From assembly GCA_002205965.3 (NCBI GenBank), contig NADL03000623.1, positions 744,001-808,000 on the forward strand: a stretch of 64,000 bases of DNA, in the 5' to 3' direction. Below are positions 55,609 to 64,000 of the stretch, piece after piece (position 1 is the stretch's first letter; every line of letters starts with the position of its first letter). Below the pieces are notes generated by a model. The model was not told where the DNA came from. It ran no database searches and was given only the letters and a program-made list of their open reading frames with translations. Source of the stretch: Kappaphycus alvarezii. Its lineage: Eukaryota; Rhodophyta; Florideophyceae; Gigartinales; Solieriaceae. The position numbers and the translations under genes are program-made.

Positions 55609-56680
55609 AGCTTAAATAACACTTAGTTTTCTTCTGAAGTCGATAGTGCTCCAGTAAGCCTTCACTTCCTTGAATATCCACTTTACTGTGATCATTCCAC
55701 CAGAAATCGCAGCGTTAAAAGCCGAATGGTCTTCGTTCAAGTGAAAAAATTGGAACGAAACCTGTAGATATGGTCTTTGGTCGGAGCCACTGTCGCCATA
55801 GATGCAGTACTGAATACTGTTGGAGACCAAAATTGATTCTAACTGTTTGTCCAATTTAGACCTAGAGTGTAGTGTCTATTCATGTCTTAGACCCTCTAAA
55901 GGGCCGTAAAAATGAAGTACAATATCATCTGGGGTCATAACAGCCTGATACTTGAGAGCGTGAGCCCTTTTATGCCCATTATATACGACATTCTGCAATT
56001 CACAGTAGTCAGGACGGGCTATTTTCAATACAGTTCCGTCAATAAATCCAATGCAATTGGTTAGACCTCCCGTTTTCTGTCTCACGGCGTTAGCCCATTT
56101 GGCTGCATTTTTGTGTATGTAGTTTGCATGAAGGTTTCCTGTGATGAAATTTTCATGTTCATCAAGAAATGAATCAACTCCCTCCCAAAAGATTTCGCTC
56201 AAGTTAGAGGCGTGTTTGCGCAACGTTACTTCCCGGTCAATCCAGCGGTATGGTTTTGCAAGTCTACTTAGAACAATACATGTAGCAAATAAGGATGAAG
56301 TACTGTAACTATATCGAGAGATTACATAGTCCCCACATAGGGAGATGATATTACAAAGATTAAAAATATTGTGTTTTAGAAATCATAAATATTGTAAGCA
56401 CAACTGATCAGATAAGTTCTGGAAACCCTCCTCGAACGAGGTGCTGGAAATGAGATTTGTTCTTTGACAGATATGCATAACATTTTGGAGGTATCGACGG
56501 TCGTGTTGAATGGATTGTCGGATAAAACACGACGGTGGAGCATTTGAGTAGCTTCTAAGCTGAAGTAGGCATTTTGAAATTGTTCTCCATCGCGCTAAGC
56601 GACGTAGGGATAACCGTTTGGTTTGATGAGCTGGAGAAGACAGAGAGGGCATGTGGTCTTGTTGTTTGTTATATTGCACC
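55609..56680 (-). pseudogene. PIF/Harbinger-like transposase (DDE_Tnp_4), third family
   Basis: Minus-strand frames 56680-56383 (N-terminus, SLRRLARWRTISKCLLQLR), 56223-55876 and 55854-55612 make one transposase. The central block has WANAVRQKTGGLTNCIGFID with the FIDGT box (first Asp), PDYCELQNVVYNGHKRAHAL and HFYGPLEGLRHE. After a stop, the last block gives CIYGDSGSDQRPYL (second Asp), then FNAAISGGMITVKWIFKEV and WSTIDFRRKL. In this superfamily the last part usually reads VEWxF; here Lys replaces Glu. It differs clearly from the DDE_Tnp_4-like copies at 20.8 and 48.8 kb. Stops after GLRHE and a gap near 56230-56380 inactivate it. Confidence 0.85.
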
Positions 56681-57040
56681 GAGACGGATGGGTTGAAAGT
56701 CTCGTGACTGCATAATATCCTGTGGCCGGCTTCACGTTAAAGAATTCTTATCACCGATATTTAGTCAAGAAATAGTGAAATCCTCACGAAATGATGTTTG
56801 CATAATCTATCTATTTACGTTTTCTTCGGAGACGCGGCCACGCTGCTAAGCCCGAACTCTGTAAGCTCGCACCTTCTCACCTCAATCTCTAATGTGTAAT
56901 CATCTTTACTTCATGTATTATAAAATCCCTAATGTAATATTTGGTCTCACTTCAAGAAATGACATTACAGTACTTTCCAAATAATGAATTACCCAAAATT
57001 TTCCCCCTGTACAAGTGTTACTATTTGGAAAATCACTGTA
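56681..57040. other. Flank of COPIA-M; short inverted repeat
   Basis: No gene. TTTCCAAATA at 56974-56983 is repeated inverted at 57022-57031, 14 bp before the COPIA-M LTR. It may be a terminal repeat of the Harbinger-like element or a simple hairpin. Confidence 0.4.
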
Positions 57041-57045
57041 TGTAC
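57041..57045. repeat. Target site duplication of COPIA-M, left copy (TGTAC)
   Basis: TGTAC before the 5' LTR recurs directly after the 3' LTR at 63909-63913. Confidence 0.88.
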
Positions 57046-57464
57046 TATTAAAAAATCTACGCATATGCTTCTTGCGCAAATCTTACACTATACTGTAGTC
57101 CTCGCCCCTGTACCCTTTTATGAGGGTGTAATTCTCCTCTATCTATACACTAGATATTCTATTGATATTTATATCTATTTCAAGTCTATCTAGGCCACAG
57201 AATCTATAAATATTTACTACAGTAGATATTTATGGATACTCTAGAAAGATATTTATCCTAGTGGACACAACCTTCTGCGCATGCTAGGGTTATTCGACGG
57301 TGCCGGGACTGTGTATAAGTAATGCAATTGCCACACTCCGGTGAGTACAGGAAGCAATCAATTCATCTATCTTCAACTCAGACCCAGCTAACAAAAACAC
57401 TTCTTTTTTTTCAGAGTCGCCCGCAAGTGCAACTCTGTTCTTTTAACCGTATAATTCACGACAA
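57046..57464 (+). repeat. COPIA-M 5' LTR (419 bp)
   Basis: Starts TATTAAAAAATCTAC and ends AATTCACGACA; about 95% identical by eye to the 3' copy. Contains an AT-rich near-palindrome around ATAAATATTTACTACAGTAG (57209-57230) and a TATA-like TATAAGTAA at 57314. Confidence 0.93.
57341..57414 (+). promoter_or_regulatory. Apparent 74-nt spliceosomal intron inside the LTR
   Basis: 5' splice site GTGAGTAC at 57341, branch-point-like GCTAAC at 57387-57392, then a T-rich tract and CAG ending at 57414. All elements sit at normal spacing for a short fungal-type intron. The same signals are conserved in the 3' LTR from 63786 (GTGAGTAA, GCTAAC, T tract, CAG). It would lie in the transcript leader if transcription starts upstream of 57341. 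Confidence 0.6.
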
Positions 57465-58079
57465 TCCAGATATATCCGTGGTTTCTGGTTTTTAAAAGTA
57501 AATTTCTGCACTATCTAGTGAGACTAATCCTTACGGCTACGGTTTACAGCGTTTTTTAGAGCTACGTGTAAGTCTGCAAATTCTAACCATACGATTACCT
57601 CTTTTATTCTTTGAACATTTGGTATTGCCCGAACATAGACCAGAAAGCGCCGTAGTGCCCCGCCCTGTGCCAGGCCCGGGGCTAGTTGCGTCTAGATCCA
57701 GACCCGCCCGGGTAGTTAGGGTTCATCTATCCCGTGGCTCCCTCTGCCACTGGCTGCGAGCCGTCGACAGCAGTAACTGCGCTAAGGTAACCGACACGCT
57801 CCCAGCAAGCTCTTTGAACTCCAATATACCTCTCCAGCTACCGCGTGTCCCTGATTTGGCCAATCAGACTGCAGTTGAGGCCAATCCAAAATTGGCAAAT
57901 AGAACCCAGAAAACCCCCCTTAGAACAATATTTCGACACATGAGAGATCTTCGACCAGTCAGAGCGATTCTTTTGTAGCAACTACTGATCAGGTCTCAGC
58001 AGTTAAGGTAAGGGCCACTGAAAAAAAGACAAGTGTAACCCGAAAAAAACTCATTTTTAAATCAAGTTTCGGGCGCCAA
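57465..58079 (+). other. COPIA-M leader with one 119-codon open frame
   Basis: The frame 57619-57978 is Pro/Arg-rich at the start (VPRPVPGPGLVASRSRPARV) and may be the first part of ORF0, corresponding to the acidic frame in COPIA-K. Stops follow near 57978. No primer-binding site is recognised after the LTR (ATCCAGATATATCC). Confidence 0.4.
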
Positions 58080-58460
58080 TCAGGAGCTGCCTTGTGTGCC
58101 ACGTGTGCCACGCACGCCACCAAACGGATTCAAGAGATTTTTGGCTGAAAAATAGGGTCGTTCGCCGATTCGAGAGCGCCGCAAGCAAAACCGCCGCCTT
58201 GCCGATCGAGCCGGGGTTACTAAGAAGACTTCATTGCGAGGACCTGAAGCAAAGAGGTACTGTAAGCTGTGCGACGTCACCTACGACAGCCAGAAGACAT
58301 TCCTAGACTACTTTCTTAGCTGTAAGCACTTGAATCGCCGTCTATCAAAAAGGACACACCTTACTGTAAGACTTGCTCCGAGAGCTTCGAAAGCCGCTCT
58401 CACTTAGATCGCCATCTTAATGGAAAGGCCCATAAGGCGGTATTAGCAAATAGTCTTTAG
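58080..58460 (+). pseudogene. COPIA-M ORF0: two C2H2 (zf-met-type) zinc fingers
   Basis: A basic stretch (ERRKQNRRLADRAGVTKK) is followed by finger 1 starting at 58261, CKLCDVTYDSQKTFLDYF...H, with C-x2-C-x12-[Y]-x5-H (Tyr at the first His). Finger 2 starts at 58365, CKTCSESFESRSHLDRH...H, with complete C-x2-C-x12-H-x5-H spacing. A -1 frame change at the A run around 58347-58351 lies between them, as in COPIA-K. The product ends KAVLANSL, stop at 58460. The conserved pair of fingers between LTR and gag in two elements with different LTRs shows that ORF0 is a true component of this copia lineage. Confidence 0.78.
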
Positions 58461-58754
58461 TGTTAGTCTACCTGCGCGACTGGATCTAGTACAGTAAAAT
58501 TGAAGTTGATTTCCAAAAAAACATTGCCAAGAATATTGAAAAAAAATTGAAAATCAAAAAATAATAGTACAGTACACTGCTCTTGAAGGAAGAAAAATTC
58601 CCTCCAAGAAATATCTTTAGCCAGAAGGCACACGTGTAAGTAAAAAACCAGGCAAAGGCACTCAAAAACAAAGAAAACAAAAAAAAGAAATAAAGAACGA
58701 AAGAAAATACATAAAGGGGTGAATTAAGTTCACCCTTTTCATATACGGAACAGA

Positions 58755-60113
58755 ATGCCGTTCGGTCAAGGTATCGGCCAGTATAACGACGCCCAGTGCG
58801 GTTTTTCGTGACTATGAGGAAGCCACCACTCTGAACGGTGCAGCCCTTAAGGATCTCATCTCGTCCGAAAATCCCCCTACGTTACTCTTTGTTTCGTCCA
58901 AGCTCTCCAATAAGACACTATTGCGCAGGTTTTTGGCCTTCCCTACGGCAAAGAGAATCAACACGTTGTGTCACATGAGTCAGGTATATTCTTCAAAACA
59001 GTTGCGCCAACTATATATTCCAATGGTGATCTCCTGACCGCCCGAAGATGCATTGACTCCCATTTATGTATAGGAAATCCGCAGCTTGCAGTAATTTCAT
59101 CGGATCAAAGGGTTTCTAGTGGAAATTCCACGGGCTCAGATCACCTATCTGAGGACAAAATATCTTTTTTTATATCTCAGAGATTCAGAGACGTGAGCAA
59201 GAAATTCTCTGGGGCCATATGCGAATGTTGGAATGAGTATCTCTCGGAGTACATCAATGCTTGTCAGTAATACTCTTTAAAGCCTGTGCAACGCCTTAAA
59301 AACCTACACCACCTCCTTAACGGCAACGCAGAACGTTTCTACAATCGACATGTGGAGGGAAACTTCCAAGACTTTCGTCCAGCTATCAAAGTTTTACAAG
59401 TAAAATACAACTCTTCATCTCGCCAGAACCGCATATCCTCGTACCTCCGAAGCATGGGAGTTAGCCATTTCCTTGCGCCGGACTGCACTGTAAGTGACTC
59501 TATTGAAAGGGTTCATGAAGAGATATCGAAACTTACACTTCAAGCCCCAGAACACGCGGGATCCGAGAGTCACAAAGAGGAGTACCTTCAATCTGCCTTT
59601 ATTGGATACTCCTGGGCTAAGTATGCTTGCAAGTCGGGCAAATACAGGTGACCTTTCTTACCAAGCTCTCTACGGCCAGCTGATCGCCGCCGTGCAGTTC
59701 GAACAGGAAGAGATATTGGGACAAATGAGGGATCAGAAAAGTCTTCGTTTTTCTTCCGTAGATGAGATTTATCCAGTGCTGCGCGGTAGAGTTTAGGAGT
59801 CTCTCTATAATGGACAGGGACGGTATGCTCGGGATCCCGACAATGTCCGTAGGGGCCGCAGATATGGAACGCATGGTAAATCAACGACGCTGTACAAGCA
59901 AAGACCGAACTCCGATAGGCGCTCTACAAAGAAATCAGGGGAAACTAGCAATCTTCGCTGCTGGGGATGTAATCGTCCCGGGCACAAAGTGTCTGATTGC
60001 CCCGAGTCCCTCTCACAAAATTTTACTCGTAAGGTACAAAATTACCAAAAGAGATTCTCGAAGGATCAGCAAAAGCCTCGAAACGGGTTCTGTTTGAGCT
60101 TTGCGGCGAGTTA
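58755..60113 (+). pseudogene. COPIA-M gag, decayed
   Basis: The ATG at 58755 (MPFGQGIGQYNDA) is in the position of the K start. The reading continues across frames: LKDLISSENPPTLLF near 58850, then KFSGAICECWNEYLSEYIN near 59210, YNRHVEGNFQDFRPAI near 59340-59390, and NSSSRQNRISSYLRSMG, equivalent to NSSNLQNRISK of COPIA-K. The CCHC knuckle CWGCNRPGHKVSDC is intact at 59959-60000. At least five shifts or stops separate the pieces. Confidence 0.85.
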
Positions 60114-60406
60114 GATAAACAAAATAGTGGTGACGATCGTACTGATGATGATGACTCGGAAAGTAGTGTATCCCAATCCGCTGAAGATTTCTTTTGCGAC
60201 ATCATGGATATCCATACTGAATAAAACGACCTTGACGGGTAGATATCGCAAGATGATTTACATGAAGAGTCCGATAACGTGCATGAGCAATTTTTTTCAC
60301 GGTTCTCCCGGTCTGGATCACCGGATCCCTCTGTATCGAATGTGCTGGAGAATTTTCGGAGAATAGTACTCAAATAGGCTGATCTACTCCTGCAAAACGG
60401 CAAACT

Positions 60407-60964
60407 GTGAAAAATTCGGAATCAACGAGCCAAAAGGGAGTTGCCTTGCGCCTCGTGGCTCGAAGGATGAAGAGAGATCAAAAAATTCGGGACATCTTCC
60501 GCTCAGATCCAAACGTGTACGAAACACTATATGTCATTACCGACAGAATCAGAATGGGGGGTCTCAGGGAGCGATTTCACAGAATACGCCTCGATACAGG
60601 GGCTCGAAAATCCGTGATTGAAAAAGCTAAAGCTAATGCTTACTGTAGATCTGTGGGAATCATATTCAAAAGACGACCGCAAAACACCCACTTCAAATGT
60701 GGGGATAGTGTTTTCACGAGGATATGTAAAACACCTATGATGATACCGACCCCAGATGTCTGTGTCATATGCATCAAAGTGGACGTAGTCGATGCAAACA
60801 TACCGGTACCGATCGGAATAGAGATACTATATTCTCATAAACTGATTATCGATAACGTCGACAACGTACTGTACATTTATCGAAGTCAGCAAATTGTAAA
60901 ATACCAATTGTACGAAAGAGAAGACACCTGTACGTCGAATGGGATTGTAATGAGATACTGTTGA
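60407..60964 (+). pseudogene. COPIA-M protease (aspartic)
   Basis: A 185-codon open frame with the aspartic-protease active-site motif LDTGARKSVIE (DTGA at 60593-60604) and, further on, VPIGIEILYSHKLIIDNVDN, a pattern found at the protease C-terminus in copia polyproteins. It would cut Gag-Pol inside the particle. The frame is open in itself but shifted relative to gag and integrase. COPIA-K lacks this whole section. Confidence 0.75.
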
Positions 60965-61920
60965 CAAAGAATCAGCTGAAGCGCTTCCACGTTCACTTCT
61001 TCCATCCTTCGGCAAGGAAATTATTTAACCTTATATCAAGAGCCCAGCCAGAGCAGGCAACACCTGAGACTCGTAAATTAATTGATGAGATCAGCGGGTA
61101 ATGCAAAATATGCCAGCGCTTTGAGCCAAGGCCGAGATCTTTCCAGGCGACTATATCAAACGTCATAGTTGTCAATCAGGAGATTTCCCTGGATATAATT
61201 TATCTCGATTATTTACCTGTACTGCATGTAGTCGACACACAAACGCACTTTTCGAACGCAATGTTCCTGCACAGTCTGTCAACACAGGCAGTATGGAACG
61301 CCTTCCTTGAGTGCTGGTCAACGATATACGCAGGCCACCCTGATCGAATGCGCGTTGACCAGGGAAGTCAATTCATATCGAGGTCATCGAAGGATGTTAC
61401 GAAGGAAAGCATAATTAAGCTCTCCTTGTCAGTCATTGAGATCCACATCTCTATTGGACCAGAGGGACGATATCATGGCCCTCCGCCCAGAATATACCAG
61501 AAGATAAGATATTCATAGCCATCAGTTGAGCCTTAATTCGCCTTAAGGCTTAGCATCAAAGCAATGAATGATGCAATGAACCCCGACGGATTAGTTCCAT
61601 CCCTTCTTGTCTTCGGTACTTTGCCAAGATTCGCCGCTATTAATAGCCAACTCCCAAACCAGGTTGAACGGATGAGAGCACTACAGATGGCTCGGGCGTA
61701 AATGGAAACGATAACATCTGAATTGAGAGTCCAGACCGCATTGAGCTCCCAGATACCAAATGCCTCCAAACATGAGTTAAAAGAGGGGCTGAAAGTACTT
61801 GTGTATCGCGAGAATGTTAGACCATACAAGTGGATGGGGCCATGCGAGATCACTCGTATTGAAGGTAAGCAAGTATTCATTGATCGTAATGGATCAGAAG
61901 TCTAACACTCCAGGGCTCAG
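60940..61920 (+). pseudogene. COPIA-M integrase
   Basis: The HHCC zinc-binding part reads KRFHVHFFHPSARKL and CKICQRFEP (60980-61120), interrupted by a stop before the Cys pair. The catalytic core keeps ISLDIIYLD (first Asp, near 61190), MRVDQGSQFIS (second Asp, near 61355) and GPEGRYHGPPPRIYQK (Glu, near 61465). A 3' part, AMNDAMNPDGLVPSLLVFGT, then LVYRENVRPYKWMGPCEIT (61800-61850) matches the COPIA-K integrase C-terminus. Several stops are present, for example near 61100, 61518 and 61700. Confidence 0.87.
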
Positions 61921-61989
61921 AAAAAGCCTTACTTGATGATACATTGGGGGACTTGATTGGAACCCACGTTACCGAAGTACTCCATCCCA

Positions 61990-63459
61990 CAGATCCAGCT
62001 GCTACTCTCGAGCCTTTAGGGAGGCTAAAGATAAAGAGCTTCAGGGGCTAATCAGGAAGGGCACTTGGAAGAAAGTATTGAAAAAGGATGTTCCCGCCGA
62101 CTCCAACATATTTACTGGAATAGTCGTGCTTTCTTTGAAAAATATGGGTATCGAGGAGGAACACCCGAAAGCTAGGTTTGTTGTTCAAGGCTACAAGGAC
62201 AAAGAAAAGTTTTTTCTAGTCCACGATGCCACAACTATAAGACAAGATCAACGAGAACTCTAGTAGCCGTACCAGCGGTACTTTGATTCTACATATGGTC
62301 GCAAGACGTCAAGCAAGCGTACTTGAGAAAGGTTTACTTGAAATCTCCTAAGGAGTTGGAGATATCTGATGGATATCTGCTTGAGCTGATTAAGCGTTTG
62401 TACGGACTTTCAGACTCTGTAGACTACTGGAACAGGACTATAAGTCTCCATTTAACGCAGGACTTAGCAGTGAGGCCTACCAATGGTGATCGTTCTGTGT
62501 CTACCGAACATGAAATTTCTACACTGATAGGGATGATCGGAACTTACGTGGATGACTCATTGGCCTGCGGGAATGATCAGATTAAGAAACTGACAGAGGA
62601 AAAGCTTCGAAATTTTATATCGAGAGAGATGTAGTACGATGATACCATATTTGCTGGTGTGAGAGTCCAAACCCCGATTTTGGCTTCGAGCTTAGTCAAC
62701 ACCAGTGTTATTGGATTCTCAAAATACTTCTATCTGATTGCAAATTCTCAGATTTTGGGTCATTAAGACACAAAATGGCTTTCTTACGCACACAAGGCCG
62801 GACATATGTTGCGCAGTCAACATGGCCGCTCAAGTAACTGAAAGTAGGTTCTCTAAAGACGAAATCAATCGCATCAACAAAATTGTCCGCCACGTGAAAA
62901 GGACCCACTTATACCTCTCAAGTACTATAAACTCGACTTCAACGCACTGAGTTTAAATGTCTACGCGGACTCTTTCTTCGCCAATAATAATGAAAATACA
63001 TCGCAACTGGGATAAATTGTTCTCCTTACGGATGAATCTGACATGTGCAATGTACTGACGTACTCGAGTCACAAAAGCCGAAGAATCACGCTTTCTGTCC
63101 AAGGTGCAGAATTTTACGCCTTTGCTGACGCTTTTGATGCGGCTTACATAATCAAGCACGATCTAGAGTCGATCTTGGGAGCAGAGATACCCTTATCAAT
63201 GTTTAAGGATTCTAAAAGCCTATTTGATGTGATCATGAAGTGCTCTTCAACCCTGGAGAAACGACTGATGATAGAGGTAAGCGTTGTACGTCAAGCGTAC
63301 CAAAGGAATGATATATTTCATGTTGGCTTTCTGCGAACTTTGAACAATCGTGCTGATGCTTTTACGAATGTTGGAAAATGCGAAGCTCTCATCAGAGCCC
63401 TTTTCCAAAGCAGATGTGATTTACCAGTTGAACAATGGATCCTACGGTCGGATGTATAA
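61990..63459 (+). pseudogene. COPIA-M reverse transcriptase and RNase H
   Basis: Starts with KELQGLIRKGTWKKVLKKDV and ARFVVQGYKDKEKFFLVHDA. After stops near 62263 come KVYLKSPKELEISDGYLLEL, RLYGLSDSVDYWN, and the catalytic YVDDSLACGN at 62545-62556. RNase H gives LNVYADSFFANNNEN, then SSHKSRRITLSVQGAEFYAF, FKDSKSLFDV, LNNRADAFTN and LPVEQW. The last 138 codons (63043-63459) are open. Compared with COPIA-K, the RNase H residue in the FTDS box is kept as Asp (FKDS), and the ADALTK motif reads ADAFTN. Five or more lesions. Confidence 0.9.
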
Positions 63460-63475
63460 TAGAGGAAGAATATTG

Positions 63476-63490
63476 GCGAAAGAGAGGGAG
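63476..63490 (+). promoter_or_regulatory. COPIA-M polypurine tract
   Basis: GCGAAAGAGAGGGAG abuts the 3' LTR; purines except for one C. Confidence 0.72.
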
Positions 63491-63908
63491 TATAAAAAAA
63501 TCTACTCATATGCGTCTTGTGCAAATCTTACACTATACTGTAGTCCTCGCCCCTGTACCCTTTTATGAGGGTGTAATTCTCCTCTATCTATACACTAGAT
63601 ATTCTATTGATATTTATATCTATTTCAAATCTATCTAAGCCACAGAATCTATAAATATTTACTACAGTAGATATTTATGGATATTCTAGAAAGATTTTTA
63701 TCCTAGTGGACACAACCTTCTGCGCATGCTAGGGCTATTCGACGGTGCCGGGACTGTGTATAAGTAATGCGATTGCCGCACTCCGGTGAGTAAAAGGATC
63801 AACCAATTCATCTATCTTCAACTCAGACCCAGCTAACAAAAACACTTCTATTTTTTTCAGAGTCTCCCGCAAGCGCCGCTCTGCTTTTTTACCTTGGAAT
63901 TCACGACA
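63491..63908 (+). repeat. COPIA-M 3' LTR (418 bp)
   Basis: TATAAAAAAATCTAC ... AATTCACGACA. The GTGAGT, GCTAAC and CAG signals of the putative intron are conserved. Confidence 0.93.
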
Positions 63909-63913
63909 TGTAC
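63909..63913. repeat. Target site duplication of COPIA-M, right copy (TGTAC)
   Basis: Exact copy of 57041-57045. The final 87 bases of the window show no feature. Confidence 0.88.
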
Positions 63914-64000
63914 GACCCTAATACAGTGCAATTTGACTACTTTTGGGACTGTCTAGCTCCATTTGTCGTATTGCAGATCCTACCACGTGGTATGAACTGA

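Larger units (their letters stand above)
57046..63908 (+). mobile_element. COPIA-M: complete-length Ty1/copia retrotransposon, coding decayed
   Basis: A 6,863-bp element delimited by LTRs of 419 and 418 bp with a 5-bp target duplication. Order: LTR with an apparent intron, zinc-finger ORF0, gag with knuckle, protease, integrase, RT, RNase H, polypurine tract, LTR. Homologous to COPIA-K throughout the coding part but with unrelated LTRs, and it retains the protease that K lacks. Stops and shifts are scattered over gag and pol. Confidence 0.94.

Noticed and set aside
55870-55878. TAGTGTCTA as a possible end of the TIR family
   Set aside because: It lies within the Harbinger-like transposase reading (just after GLRHE) and coding continues on its far side, so the match is coincidental.

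Overview
This 64-kb window is eukaryotic and consists almost entirely of transposable-element remains. I find no convincing host gene, no tRNA or rRNA gene and no CRISPR array. The mixture (Ty3/gypsy, Ty1/copia, restriction-like-endonuclease non-LTR elements, pogo, Tc1/mariner, piggyBac-like and several DDE_Tnp_4/Harbinger-like transposons) suggests a repeat-rich fungal, fungus-like or algal genome. That is an inference from family content, and the sequence does not fix the species.

Layout. 1-2 kb: 3' half of a Ty3/gypsy pol. 3.1-9.5 kb, minus strand: a non-LTR element (LINE-A) with zinc fingers, reverse transcriptase and a restriction-like endonuclease, followed by the 3' end of a different one (LINE-B). 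10.3-14.7 kb, plus: a GC-rich, much better preserved relative (LINE-C) with two ORF regions. 16.9-18.9 kb: a decayed pogo-like transposase. 19.4-20.3, 25.4-25.7 and 50.3-50.7 kb: short 3' fragments of the same LINE families. 20.8-22.1 and 48.8-50.0 kb: two copies of one DDE_Tnp_4-like transposase family. 22.3-25.3 kb: a DNA transposon bounded by TIRs and TA, related by its termini to a 367-bp MITE at 28.9-29.2 kb. 26.1-26.6 kb: a Tc1/mariner fragment. 41.2-42.9 kb: a Tigger/pogo transposase. 43.2-45.3 kb: a piggyBac-like transposase. 54.8-56.7 kb: a convergent pair made of a coiled-coil ORF and a Harbinger-like transposase.

Two complete Ty1/copia-type elements can be delimited to the base. 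COPIA-K runs 29485-35512 with 456-bp LTRs and 5-bp target duplication CGCAC. COPIA-M runs 57046-63908 with LTRs of about 419 bp and target duplication TGTAC. Both carry an extra small zinc-finger ORF between the 5' LTR and gag. K has lost its protease region but keeps long open gag, integrase and RT/RNase H frames. M keeps the protease motif, but its coding region is heavily broken. K and the 367-bp MITE are both nested in an unidentified minus-strand element (about 27.9-38.3 kb).

Genes here do not work together as a pathway. Their relationship is one of successive insertion, truncation and decay. The points most worth following are the zinc-finger ORF0 of the copia elements, the apparent intron inside the COPIA-M LTR, the TIR family with interchangeable subterminal palindromes, and the unidentified nested element.
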